Part shown: one piece after another, positions 1 to 12,744 of the stretch
Layout of the letters: each line of letters opens with the position of its first letter
Numbering within the stretch: the first letter of the stretch is position 1
Assembly (NCBI GenBank): GCA_002104895.1
Contig: MCFG01000055.1
Coordinates: 147,501-211,500 of the forward strand
DNA length: 64,000 nt
DNA from: Anaeromyces robustus
Lineage: Eukaryota; Neocallimastigomycota; Neocallimastigomycetes; Neocallimastigales; Neocallimastigaceae
Reading direction: 5' to 3'
Translations under genes and position numbers: made by a program
Notes under the pieces: generated by a model
The model's input: the letters and a program-made list of their open reading frames with translations, nothing else
What the model was told of the DNA's origin: nothing
Database searches by the model: none

Positions 1-1146
1 ATATTTCCAAAAGAACGTTTAAATTGGAAAAAGATACTTAAATAGGATAAATCATTTTCTTTTAATTTTATAATGATATTAAAATATTGACTAGGAAGTG
101 AATTACCAATTTTTTCTAATAAAATTAAATAATTTTTATTATTCCAATTTAATTTTAAAGATGAAAATGGAATTCCTTTCACTAAAAAATATTCAATAGC
201 TTTACCTATATTAATTATAGTATTTAATTGTTCATTTGGTTTTTTAGAAATTGGATAATATTTAATAAATTGGTTTATTTCTCTTACAATTTCTTCTTCA
301 ATAATTCTTGGTATATCATTTTGTTTAGAAAATTTTATTATTGGGAAAAGATATCCTTTTTTACATCTTTCCTTTATTATTTCATTTTCTTTATTATTTT
401 TATTATTATTAACATTATTAATGAATTGATAAATTATATTATTTAATTTTTCAAGTCTTAAGTTATTGATAATTTTTTGTAAAGAATTATTTTCATTAAT
501 ATTAATATTATTATTATTAATATTTTTCACTACTTTTATAACTACAATATTATCTTTTTCTTTATTCTTTAACTTTTCATTTAAAGTATTATTATTATTT
601 TGCTCATTAGTTGTTTGTGAATGTTTTTTGGTTCTTTTACTATTATTATTATTATTATTTTTTGTAAAGAAAAATTCATTTTGAGGTATTTTGTAAGTAT
701 ACAAGTTGTAACAATTTGTTAAATAATAATATTTTGCTTTTTGGTTTTGTAATAAACTATATAAATAATTATTTATTTTATATTTTCTTATGATATATAT
801 TATTATAATAATTATTTAAAAACAGAATAATATTATTTAAACAAATATATATTTAAAAACAGAATAATATTATTTAAATAAATATATTTAACAAAAATAA
901 TTATATAATAAATATCAGTAAAGAAGTATTTATTTTTTTTTTTAAAAAATATATATTTTATATTTAAACTTATTATTATGCCTACCTTAATTCTTTAGAA
1001 TTAACAATATATATTTTACTCTTGTTTTTTAATTTTTCCAATTTCTCATATTTATTAATATAATACATAATAAATAATATTAAGAACCCTACAATGAAAG
1101 TTATTAGTATTATTGTGGTCAATTGTTTTTTATTTATTGACTCCAT
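1..1146 (-). CDS. N-terminal part of membrane-anchored paralog (3' end outside window)
   Basis: Two exons are visible: 1146-986 and 756-1, with a 229-bp GT-AG intron between them (donor GTAGGC, acceptor TATATAG). The splice joins in phase 2 and the frame then stays open to the window edge, giving about 305 residues. The ATG at 1146 starts a short N-terminus followed by a hydrophobic segment at about residues 9-29, then basic and Asn-rich linkers. From about residue 188 the protein aligns with the next gene: GYLFPIIKFSKQ here against GYLFPNINFSKQ there, and both share PNEQLN and KAIEYFLVK. The two genes are therefore tandem duplicates in the same orientation, separated by about 1.5 kb. The catalytic-looking C-terminal domain of the paralog would lie beyond the window. 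I do not recognise a named family for the shared N-terminal region. Confidence 0.8.
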
Positions 1147-1910
1147 TTTTTTTTTTATATTTTAAAATAAAAAAAGGTTAAAAAAAAAAAAAAAAAAAAA
1201 GTATATAAAAAGTTTTATTTTTGTTATTAAAATATATATATATTTTCCTTGTTTTTAATATCAATAATAAGAAAAAAAATTAAAACTATGTTATTTTAAA
1301 AATTAGACGTAACATAACATATATATATATTTTATTTCTTTATATACCCTTATATATTTTTATATTTTTATATTTTTATTTTTGTTTTAGAAAAGAAAAA
1401 AAAGTAAAACATTTTTGTATTTATTGAAAAGTTTAATTAATATAAAATTTATATAGTATTAATTTAATTAATCAGTAATTATTTAATTTATATTTATTTA
1501 TCCATTTATTTATTATAATTATTTACTTATAATTTTATTTATTGATTATTTTTTTATACATTTATTTTTAGTTTTAACATTGACATTTATTGATCAAAAA
1601 AAAATTTTTTTTTTTTTTTTAATTAAATTTTCGTTTCCATCAACCATTCATATTGTGATTTCTTACCGAAATATTTAAAATTTTGGAAATTTTAAAAAAA
1701 AAATTAATTCTTTATCTTTTATTTAAGCTATATAAATAAAATAAAAATTAATTAAATATAAATTAAATAAATTAAATAGTATAATATTATTATATTATTA
1801 TAGTGTAATATTATTATATTATTATTTATATTCTAATATAAATTTAAATATATTATAAATATATTACTTAATTTATTATATACTATAATAAAAAAATTTC
1901 AATATAATAA

Positions 1911-2130
<220 letters not shown>

Positions 2131-2571
2131 AATATAAATTAATTTGTGGAGAGAGTCTTTTTTTTTTTTTTTTTTTTGTTAAGTACCAAATATAATTATC
2201 TTATTTTTATATATTTTATGAAAATATGAAAAATTAAACATAAAATAAATTATCTTTTATATAAATAATTTTTTTTGTTAAATTATTAGTATATGATGTT
2301 AAACGTTTTTTTTTATTTTATTTATAAAATATTGTAGTGTCCGATATGTAATAAAAAAAAATAAATAAATTATTAAATATTTGTTATTTGCTATTTTAAG
2401 TTATCTATAAATTTCTAATAATATTTAAGTAGTATATATTAAAATAAGAATAAATAAAATGGGTAAAAAAAATATATGTCCATAAAAATTTTAATTGTTT
2501 TTTTTTTTTTTTTTTTAAATTTTATGTAATAATAATATATAAATTAACTATAAATTTTCTATTAATTCTAT

Positions 2572-2572
<1 letters not shown>

Positions 2573-2611
<39 letters not shown>
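2573..2611. repeat. Homopolymer T39
   Basis: An uninterrupted run of 39 T about 80 bp beyond the stop codon of the downstream minus-strand gene. Its true length is uncertain in any sequencing technology. Confidence 0.95.
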
Positions 2612-2612
<1 letters not shown>

Positions 2613-2692
2613 AAATTTCTATATTTTCTTTTCTTATTTATACTAAATTTTTCTGTGACTTTTTTTTTTTAAAATTTATATTGAAATTTTAA

Positions 2693-3951
2693 TTATTTTT
2701 CATCATCATTTAATGGACATTGTGTATATAAATCACCTTTAGGAATGACATGTTTCTTTTTAAATTTATTTGGTATAGAATATTTAACATTTTCAATATT
2801 TTTACAAAGTATATGAATATCCTTTTTATATTGTTTTATTTCATTTATTAAAATTTGGTATTGATCATCATTTAAAATTTTATCCTTTTCATCTAATAAT
2901 GGTATAGATTCTTGTTTTTCATCAATATTACCTTTGTTACTACTGTTACTGTTTTTGTTATTAATATTACATAAATCTTTGGTTTTAATAGAACAAGTAG
3001 ATTCTTTACGATATTTTACAACTTGATGCTTTTTCTCTTTTAATTTATCAATAGTTTCATTTAATTTCTTTTCTAATTTATGAACTTGTTTTAATCTCCA
3101 TGTTTTAATATAATTTAAAACATAATAACCAATAATATAAGGATGCATAATAATAACTTTATCTGGGTCAGCCATATCTTTTAGATTTCTAATAAATGGT
3201 TCAATTTGTAATAAATCATTATCTCTTTTTATCTATTATAATATAAAAAATAATATATAATATATATATATATATAAATTTTGGGTTTTAGTTATATTAT
3301 ATAATATTTATAATATTTATAATATTTATATATGTTATAAACATATATATATATATATATAAATATATAAATTTTTTTTTTATTAATTATTACTATTATT
3401 TTTTTCATTTTATTAATAGTGTATATATAAGTATTTTACCTTTTTATCAATCATACCAGCACCAAAGAATAAAGTGACAATATTCATAAAGAAAGCCCAT
3501 ATTTTATTAACAAATGTAAAATAAGGTTTCATAATTTTAGATTTAAATATCTATATAATATATATATATATATACCGTTTTATAGGAAAAAAAAATATTA
3601 ATACAAAATACTTTTTATTTTATTTTACTTTTATTCTTATTATTATTATTTTTTAGTTTTATTTTATTTTTAGTTATTTTCATTTTTTTTCTTTTTTAAC
3701 TTTACCTTTCTTCCTAAATTTTGAAGTTTATTATTACCAAAAATAATTTTTATCATAGGTAAATCAGATGGGAAATAAATATCTGCTACAGCAGCAACAT
3801 CAGATGCCCATGTAACACAATTTGATTTAATAGCTTGATAAGGTCTATATTCAATTAATCTTTGATCTTCCTCAATTTTAGCTTTCATTTTTTTAAATTG
3901 TTCCTCCTAAATATATATATAAATATATATTAATTGGAAAAAAAAATTTCA

Positions 3952-3999
<48 letters not shown>

Positions 4000-4077
4000 A
4001 TGATTATGATTATTATTATTATTATTATTATGATGATTATTATTAATAAAAAATAATAATAATTATTATTTTATTTA

Positions 4078-4114
<37 letters not shown>

Positions 4115-5028
4115 TATTGTTATAAAAAACTTACCGTAATTTCAACAGAAATTGTTGAATAATAACCTTTCCAAAATTCTGAAACATCTGGTGACATATA
4201 TTTACAAGGTTTAATTTTCATAGGGAAAATAAATTGATCATAAATATTTCTTTTTTCACCTCTATATAAACCTACAGAATAAACATTTCCATCTTTTGTT
4301 ATAATTATTGTTATTGTTATGATTATTAGTTATTATTACAATTATTAGTTATTATTATTAATAATATATATATTTAAAGAATAATTAATTAGTAAATAAA
4401 TTTTTAATATATATATATATATAATTCTATATATTAATTATTTATATTTTTTTTATTTTATTTCATTTTATTTACCTGGTGTTTTTAATCTAATCCATGC
4501 ATGATCACCAGAAAATCTTGGATGAGAAATAATCCATGAACAATATTCAAAAAGATAACGATTTCCCCAAGTATGTTCATAAGGATCATCATGACTATTA
4601 ATATGAGTATCATAATAAATAAATTTTTCTGCTGCATCTTCCGTATTTTGATGAAAAGTTTCTTCATGAATAGATGAAAAAATTTTATATTTATTATTAT
4701 AATCATCAATAATATTATGTAAAGATTTATAAATCATATCTTTTTCATCAACTTCATCATTATCACTATTATCATTATTATCATTATTACTTTCTAAATC
4801 ATCATTATCATTAAATAATGTAGCTTCTTCATCACTTAATTTTGATGAAATTTCTCCTGGTTCTAAATACATTGCTATTTTATTTAAAGTTTCATTTTCA
4901 TTACTAATAGAAGAAGAAGAAGAAGAAGTTGATGATGATGATGAATGAGAAGATATATAAGGATGAATATAGTTTTTATGTTTTTCATTTTCCTTCTTTT
5001 TATTTCCTTCTTTAAGTAAAGATTTTAA

Positions 5029-5078
<50 letters not shown>

Positions 5079-7430
5079 GAATAGTTTGTTTTTTGGAGGA
5101 TTTATTGGATAAAGATTTGATAGTATTAGTATTTATAGGTAAAGATGGACGACAAATAAATGGTTTTAATTCTGTCCAATTATAAACACCTTCATCAATA
5201 ATACCATTTTGACTATATTGACCTGCCATAGTAATATTATCTTCTTTATATTTAATTTTATCTTTTATATCCATCCAATTTTCCATTCTTCCTTTATACA
5301 TAATATATATCTTTTCTTTTTCTTGAGAAGTAGAAAAACTGGAATTAGTATTAGAATTGGAATTAGTATTAGTATTAGTATTAGAATTAGTATTAGTATT
5401 AGAAGGAAGTGATGATAATTTTGATGATGGTATGATATTTTTTTCTATTTCAATAGAATGATGATAGGTATAAAGATAACGATGAATAAAATTTTTATTT
5501 AAAAATTTTTCAAAATCAGGATGATTTTCTAAAACAGAATAAGGTATACCATGTTTATTTGCTGTAATATGACGTGATAATTCTTCATGAATTGGTTTAG
5601 GAATAGAAGAAGTTACTAATTTAGCAAAAGGTGAAGCAATAGATAATACAGGATCTTTTATAGCTGATGATACATTTTTTAAAGGATATTTTTTTAAATA
5701 ATGAATAATTTCCATAACCACTAATAAATCTAATTTTTCTTTTGGTTTAATAATTTTTTTATTTTCCATTTTAATTAATTGATGTTGATCTTTAAATTTA
5801 AGAGATAAATTAAAAAAGGACATATCAAATGTTTTAATTTTTATTAAAATATTAAAATTTTTATTTTTAAGTAAACTACCAATCCTTTCTAAAAAGGGGA
5901 AAAATCTTGGATTATCACAATGAAGATTTAATAAAGAAATAGGAACTTTTTTAACTAAAAAATATTCAATGGCTTTTGAAATATGTATTAAACTATTTAA
6001 TTGTTCATTTGGTCGGAAATAATGTTGTGTAATATAATTATTTAATTCTTTAATAATATCTTCTTCGACATTATTTGATAATTGATCTTGTTTTGAAAAA
6101 TTAATATTAGGGAAAAGGTATCCTTGATTAATACGATATTGTATTTTTTCTGTAGGTTTATTTAATTTAAAAAAATTAAGTTTTTCACGTTTTAAAAAGG
6201 CTACTATATTTTTCAAAAGTTTATTTGATTTAATTACTTGTATAGAAATTATATCTTCCTTTCTTTTATTAATATATCTTCTTTTTTTATTCCATCGATT
6301 AAATCTATTTTTAAATCTATTTTTAATAAAACCTTTATGAAAGATTTTTGTTGTTGCTGATAGTGATGAGGTTGATGATGATAATGATTTTATTATTGTT
6401 ATTGGTTTTTTAGATTTTTTGTTAATTTCATTGATCGCATTTAACCATAAAATAGAATTTACTTTAATTTTTATTTTTTTATTTGTATTCTTTGTATTTT
6501 TATTTGTAGTTCTTTTATTAATATTTTTATTTGTATTTTTATTATTATTATTATTTTTTCTTTTTTTATTTTTTTTACGACGATTTAAACTTTTTTTCTT
6601 ATAATTTTTAAATTTACCAAGATTAATATTATTTACTTCATCATTATTATCATCATTTTTTTCTTCTTCATGATCTGATATTGAAGATTCAGAACTGTAA
6701 TCAATATCTTTACCATTATTAATTATATCCTCATTAATATCATCATAATCAACATCATCATTTTCTTCTTCTTTCCTTATTTTTGTTTTTTCATTATTTT
6801 TTCCTTTTATTTTATTATTTTTAATTTTATCCTGATAATAATAGTTACTATTTTTATTCTTATAATTTGACTTATTATCACGATTAGTATTAAAAACTCC
6901 TAATGTAAATTCTCGTTGAGGAACTTTATATAAATCGCTTAAAACATGACTTTGTACTAGATATTGACGTTTAATTATATTTTCTTTTACAAATACATAA
7001 ATATATTTATTGATAGGATATTTGCTAATATAAAAAAGTAATAGAAATATAAATAGAAATTATAAAAAAAAAAAAAGTATTAATGATAATATATATATAT
7101 ATTTAGTAATAAAATTTAAAATATATATATATATTTTAAATTATTATTCATTATCATATTTAGTATTATTTATATATATAAAGTTTATATATTTATAAGA
7201 ATTGTAAATATATAAAATATAAAATAAATATTAATATTATATATATATATATTTTAATAAAATTACTTTAAATCATTTTTATCAACGTTATAATTTTTTG
7301 CATTGTCCTTTTTTAATTCATATAAATTTTTATGATAGTATACACGAACCAAATAAAAAATGAAAAGTCCTATAAAAGATATTTTTAAAAATATATTACT
7401 ATTTTGAATTAAAAAATCCCATAATATCAT
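2693..7430 (-). CDS. Membrane-anchored protein with probable permuted papain-like domain, six exons, 1240 aa
   Basis: Exons are 7430-7267, 7024-4476, 4292-4135, 3906-3706, 3550-3440 and 3232-2693. All five introns (155-242 bp) have GT-AG ends and compatible phases, giving 1240 residues and TAA. A TTG codon at 6216 is not the start: exon 2 is open upstream to 7024 and joins an ATG exon at 7430. Visible parts are a membrane segment at about residues 13-31; charged and Lys-rich linkers; the region shared with the left paralog from about residue 356; Asn/Ser-rich tracts including poly-Asn near 705-720; then a globular block with GDHAWIRL (His896), DGNVYSVGLYRG and NCVTWA (Cys987). The last exons add a hydrophobic stretch (about 1039-1057) and a coiled-coil-like tail. 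His before Cys is the order seen in permuted papain folds such as LRAT and some NlpC/P60 relatives, so a thiol hydrolase or acyltransferase is plausible but inferred. The whole-protein family is unknown to me. Confidence 0.82.
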
Positions 7431-10400
7431 TTTTAATCTCCCTTTTCTTCTTTTAAATATTGAAATGAATATAGAATAATAATGTTATATATATATATTG
7501 TGTATATTGTAATATTATTTTTTATTTTATTCTTAATAAACTGAGTAATGTATATATAATATAATAATTCTTTCTTTTTTTTTTTTTTTTTCCAAATATT
7601 ATTATAAAATATAATATTTTTAAATTTCAAAGATGGTATATAATATTTTTGTTAAAAAAAAAAAAAAATAAAAAATAAATAAAATAAAAAAATGATGGGT
7701 AAAAGAGGCTTATGAATAATCAATTTTTTGAAATATATTTGTAATTAAAACTTCATTAACATAAATTATATATAAAAAATGAAAAAAAAAATAATAAATA
7801 TTGGCATTCTATTTCATAATTATATATATATATAATAAAAGAGTAAAAATGAAGAAAAAAATATAGTTAGTATATTCAATTATTATTTATATAATTGATA
7901 TGTGATATATTTTTCAGCATTTCAATTTGATTAATAAAGAATATATTAATTATTATTTTTTAAAATTGAATATATAAAAACATATATATAAAATCTTTTT
8001 AAATTTATTAAATTATTATATTTCCTATTTCTATTTATTTAACAATTTATAATTTATTTCATTATATATGTTTATATTTTAAAAAGTTTTTTTTCTTCTT
8101 GTAATAAATCTAATTAATCATTTCTACATCAATTATATCTTCAAAAAAGTAAAGCTTCCATTAATATATATATATTAAAAAATATATATTTTCTCTGTTT
8201 ATTTTTTCTGTTATTTACGTATATATATAATTATTCCTATAATATTTATTTGAAAACTAAGATTTTTTTATCTTTATATCTAGTTATTAATGTCTATATT
8301 ATAAAAAAAAAGAAGTTTTTTTACCTTTATATTATTTTATATTAAATTTAATACTATATTCTATTGAAAAAGATAAAGAATATTAATAAAATAGGTTTAT
8401 AAAATTTAAAAAAGAATTACTTTTATATATATATATATATATATATTTCTCTTATAAAAATGTATAATTATTTATTTATATATATATATTCTTTTGTATG
8501 TGAAATTTCTAATTTCAAAATAAATTGAAATTTTGATTTTAAAATTTCTCTTATTCCATTATATAATTAATTTAATAATAAAATTTTTTTTTTAGGTAAT
8601 AATTTTTTATATATATAATTATTAATTATTATTATTATTATTATTATTATTTTACTTAATCTTAATAAGTATAATAATTATAAACGATTAAATGGATGAA
8701 TAATGAATTAAACTTTAATTATTATTATTGTTTTATATAAGTTATATTATTTTATTACTTATTAATACTTGACTTTTTTTAATAATAATAGCATAATATA
8801 AAGATAGAAAATAATATTGACTTGACAATAATTATAATAATAAAATAGCATAATATAAAGATATAGAAAATTAAAGAAAATTAAAAAAAAATTAAAAAAA
8901 AAAATTGAAGGGTTTTTTTAATAAATATTTTTTCCTTCATGAGGAATACCCTGAATTTAATCATTTTAATTATATTTTTTACCTTTTATGGTAAATTTTA
9001 ATTGAAATTTTTTTTAAAGAAATTAAAAAAAACTTAATTATTAATTAGAAGTAAAAAATATAATGGAAGCTTATTTTTATTATTTTTTGTTAAAAAACTA
9101 ACTATACTTATATATATAATATAACTTTTTTTGAGCTTTAATAATAATAGAAAAAGATAAAAAAATTACCAATAATTATATGTAATAATGAATAATAAAT
9201 AATGAATAATGAATAATTAATAATAAATAAATAATTATATTAAAAAAAAAAGGATACCCTTAATCCCTTTATTAATTATTTGAAATAACAAATAAAAAAT
9301 TAGATAAATTCTCTTTGTTGTTGATTTCTTATATATTTAAATACTATTATTTTTATTATTTATATTTATATTATTATTATAATTAATTATTATCATTTAT
9401 TTATTTATTATTATTTATATATTTATAAACATATGTTTTAAATTTATAAACTATAGATTATTTTTTTTTCTATAAGTAATAATTAATATTCTTATTAATG
9501 CTTTTTTTTTTTTTTTTTTTTTTTTTTTGGAGATATAAAAAAAACTCCAAAATTTTCATTACAATGAATTAAAAATTATTTAATTATTTAATTTTTTATT
9601 TATTATTATTAATTATTATTAATTATAATTAATTTATTATTATTGTTATTATTATTTAATACTATATTGTAAATTAATAATTAATAAATATAAATAAAAA
9701 ATTAAATAAAATAACTATAAATAATTAATTAAAATAAATGAATAATATATAATAAATTAGAATATTAATGAGAAAAATTATTTTATATTAAATATACTAA
9801 TAAGAAAATTAAATACTTTTACAATATTGAAGTAGACTAAAAATCCTTAATAAATAATTATAATAAATAATAAGTAATACCAATTAAATAATAAATAGCA
9901 AATAACATTAAATAAAAAAAATATATTAATGACTAAATAACAAATAGTAATAAACAATAGTAAGGAAAAGGGTTTTCTTATTTAGTTATTATTAGCACAA
10001 TAAATGAATTTTTTATACTTATATGTAATGATATTACGTTAATAATAATATATTGAATATTGAAAAGAAATTATATATTGCTAACAATTATATAGTTATT
10101 ATTAGTATTAAAATAATCGTTATTTTTTAATCTTTCTTTTAATAATAACCTATTATTTTTAATCATTTATATCTGTCTTATTTTAATATTTATATATCTA
10201 TAAAAAATATTTATTAAAATGAATATTATTAAATATTGATTTTTTTTTTTTTATAAAAAAAAAAAAAAAAAAAAAAAAAACATTTTATAAACATTTTAAT
10301 ATTTTTTAAAATATTAATAGAATAAAAAAAAATAATTAATACTCTACTCAATGTAATATTTTTTTTTAAATATTAATAGAATAAAATAATTAATACCTTT

Positions 10401-10587
10401 ATACTTTTTAAATAATAAATAAATATTTATAAATTGATTTTTTTAATAATAAAAATTTTAAATATATATATATAAATATATATAATATTATTAATTATAT
10501 TAATAAGTAATAATTAAAATAATAATAATTAATATAATAATATTTAATTAATAATAATATATAAACTATTAATATCATTATATAAAA
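7431..10587. other. AT-rich intergenic stretch
   Basis: Presumably the promoter and leader of the six-exon minus-strand gene lie at the left end. The remainder is A/T runs and short AT microsatellites. I see no gene, RNA or mobile element that I can support. Confidence 0.5.
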
Positions 10588-10767
10588 ATGAATATTAATA
10601 GTTTATATATCATTAGATTTGTTATTACTTGTACTGACAATTTTTATTTTTTCCCATTTGGCTTTCTTAGAGATCCTCGTTACCCAGAATGGGTTTATAA
10701 TGGTTATGTAGCATTATTAATTAGTCAAATGATAAATATGTATATGAAAATATTAAATTTATTATAA
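10588..10767 (+). CDS. Small open frame, 59 codons, possible gene remnant
   Basis: ATG at 10588 to TAA at 10767 encodes 59 residues. Its middle is less AT-biased than the flanks and reads like real protein, with a FPFGFLRDPRYPEW stretch followed by YNGYVALLISQM. It lies about 300 bp from the 3' end of the DUF2262-like gene and faces it. No signal peptide or known domain is recognised, and no convincing splice partner was found on either side. It may be a short gene, one exon of a gene whose other exons I missed, or a fragment of a decayed gene. The compositional contrast is the only support. Confidence 0.3.
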   Translation: MNINSLYIIRFVITCTDNFYFFPFGFLRDPRYPEWVYNGYVALLISQMINMYMKILNLL

Positions 10768-11071
10768 TTATTCCCTTTTCTGTGAAATAAAAATAATAAC
10801 TTATGGACAGTTTTTTTTTTTTAATTTATATTAATTAAATAATGTTAATTTAATCATAATATCAAAACAATAAAAATAAATGTTTTGCTTTATTAGTTAT
10901 ATTTATTTTTTTTTTTTAAAAAAAAAGTTAGAATGGATAAATATTTTTTTGATTAATTAATTTATCTTTTATATTTTGTTTGTCATTTTAAAAATATTAT
11001 CCAAAGACTATTTAAAAAACTATTATATATATATATATATCATATAATTTATAATGACATATTGTTTTAAA

Positions 11072-11708
11072 TTATCCGCATAATCCATTGCTACTTATTT
11101 CGTTATTTTTATCAATAAACATTTGAAATGCATGTCCAGAAAAAAAATCAGGATTACACTCAACAAAGATTCGAATTTCAACATCATCTAAAGAATCTTT
11201 AATCGTAATGGAACCTTCACTTATATAAAGTGAGTTTTTAAAATATTCTTCAGTTATAGGAAGATAAACTTTTTGACCATCTTCCATAATATAACAATCT
11301 TCATTTTCTGAATCTTCTAAAGCTGAAGATGCCCAACTTTCAGCAAGTTCTACTCCACCATCTTCAATTAATACTTGTTCTATTTTAGAACGTTGTTCAT
11401 TAATAAATAATATCTTACTTTCAATAATTGAAAGTAATGAATTTAAAAATGTATCATCAATAACTGAATCATCAATAACTGAATCATCATCAAATTCAAC
11501 GCAAAGTATTTTTTTTTTACCCCATAATTTAACTGTAACTGATTGTGGAAGATCATTTTCAATTATCGTTCCTTTTCCATTTTAATAAATAAACAAATAA
11601 ATAAAATAAATATATTTTATTTCAAAAAAAAAAAAAAAAAAATTAATTATTTATATTAAAAAAAGAATAAATTGAAATTTAAAATATACCAAATAATTCA
11701 TTTCCCAT
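11072..11708 (-). CDS. DUF2262-like small protein, two exons, 172 aa
   Basis: Exon 2 (11571-11072) is a 166-codon frame with no ATG near its start. A 19-nt first exon (11708-11690, beginning MGNELF) joins it across a 118-bp GT-AG intron with matching phase and restores a typical N-terminus, giving 172 residues. The protein starts with a short beta-type segment (LFGTIIEND, then VTVKLWGKKK), continues through an acidic helical middle with ESWASSALED, and ends with ITIKDSLDDVEIRIFVECN followed by FFSGHAF, MFIDKN and a final GLCG. The order 'short strand motif, W-containing helix, GH-containing strand, terminal xxG' matches my memory of bacterial DUF2262 proteins. A 15-bp tandem duplication gives SVIDD twice near residues 37-46. 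The family is mostly bacterial, so horizontal acquisition from rumen bacteria is a reasonable inference. The acceptor site is weak (AAAAG), so the exon 2 boundary is the least certain point. Confidence 0.7.
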
Positions 11709-11907
11709 TTTAAAATGAAATTGAAATAAAAATATTTATTATGTTATTAATGAATTGTAATATAAAATTTACAATATTTTTTGTAATAATAATGTTGAAA
11801 ATTAATTACAATATATTAAATTTTAAAATGATAAATATAAAATAAAAAAATATTAAATTATAATTAAAATATTAAATTATAATTTAATATTTTAATTATA
11901 ATTTATT

Positions 11908-11952
<45 letters not shown>

Positions 11953-12226
11953 GTATGTTTTGTATATTTTGTATATTTTGTATATATCAGTATGTTATGG
12001 CATATGTAATGTATGTAATTTATGTAATTTATGTATTTGTTAAAAAATATATGTAATATGTATTGTATACATTCAATGTTGTATTGTATAATGCATATAT
12101 AAATAATAAATAAAAATAAATATATAAATAAAAATAAATAATATATAAATAAAAATAAATAACATATAAATAAAATAAATATAAATATATAAATAATAAA
12201 TAATTATTTTTATATATTTATTTTTA
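11709..12226. other. AT-rich spacer with (AAT)n and TATGTA-type repeats
   Basis: Contains an (AAT)n tract near 11909-11952, repeated TTTTGTATA and TATGTAAT words near 11955-12060, and short AAATAAATAT tandem copies to the right. No gene is visible. It should include the promoter of the minus-strand DUF2262-like gene. Confidence 0.5.
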
Positions 12227-12640
12227 TTTATGAAACTAAGTATTGTCCTTCCTTAATTATACCAAACTTCTTAATTTAATAATTTATTGTACTGCCTGAC
12301 ACTTATAGTCTTTAATATTGTTTCTTTGAGAAAATCCAACCTGTACCAATCAATAACGTAGAATAACCAAGTGAATTAGAATCACGTGACCATTAGGCTT
12401 TTCATCAGCCTTGTTTGAGGTTTGTCGGGCACCGAGAATGTGTGGCTTGCGGATATAAATTCAGCAATTATTGTACATGATTGGGAAAGCCGAAGCTGAC
12501 TTTCAGTATGGCAGTCCATGAGGGACACACTACCACCTAATTATTAGGGAGTGGGCTTACTGCTTCACATTAGGGAAGGTCAAAGAAGCATACCCCGGTC
12601 ATAGCAAAAAAAAAAAAAAAAAAAAAAAAATTTATGAAAC
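12227..12640 (+). mobile_element. Retroposed sequence with A25 tail and 10-bp target-site duplication (SINE-like or 5'-truncated LINE end)
   Basis: A 369-bp body (12237-12605), clearly richer in G and C than its surroundings, ends in 25 A (12606-12630). The 10-bp word TTTATGAAAC stands directly before it (12227-12236) and directly after the A tail (12631-12640). This is the signature of target-primed reverse transcription: sense on the plus strand, poly(A) at the 3' end, duplicated target. The body has several short hairpins (GGCT...AGCC at 12396-12410; GTCC...GGAC near 12513-12525; CCTAATTATTAGG near 12536-12548) and no long reading frame. No convincing tRNA-type A and B boxes were found. 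It could be a SINE, the 3' untranslated end of a LINE, or a retrocopy of a structured RNA. The exact flanking duplication suggests a fairly young insertion. Confidence 0.75.
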
Positions 12641-12744
12641 ATTTATATTTTGTTTGTTTATATATGAAAATATAAATAATGATAAAAATAATAATAATAA
12701 TAATAATAATAAAATAATTGTGATGTTCATTATTTTTTTTATAT

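Noticed and set aside
228-684. Plus-strand frames at 228-446 and 466-684
   Set aside because: They are antisense shadows of exon 2 of the left-edge gene.
3670-3888. Separate 72-aa gene
   Set aside because: It is exon 4 of the six-exon gene. The Lys-rich end after 3706 is read-through into an intron.
4468-6216. A 582-aa protein starting at a TTG codon at 6216
   Set aside because: The frame is open upstream to 7024 and splices in phase to an ATG exon at 7430. At the other end GTAAATAA is a donor site, since the frame resumes in phase at 4292 with strong coding sequence.
12237-12605. SRP RNA, RNase P, RNase MRP, U1-U6 or U3 RNA
   Set aside because: I compared remembered core motifs on both strands and found no full set. 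The flanking duplication and A tail explain the segment as a retroposon.
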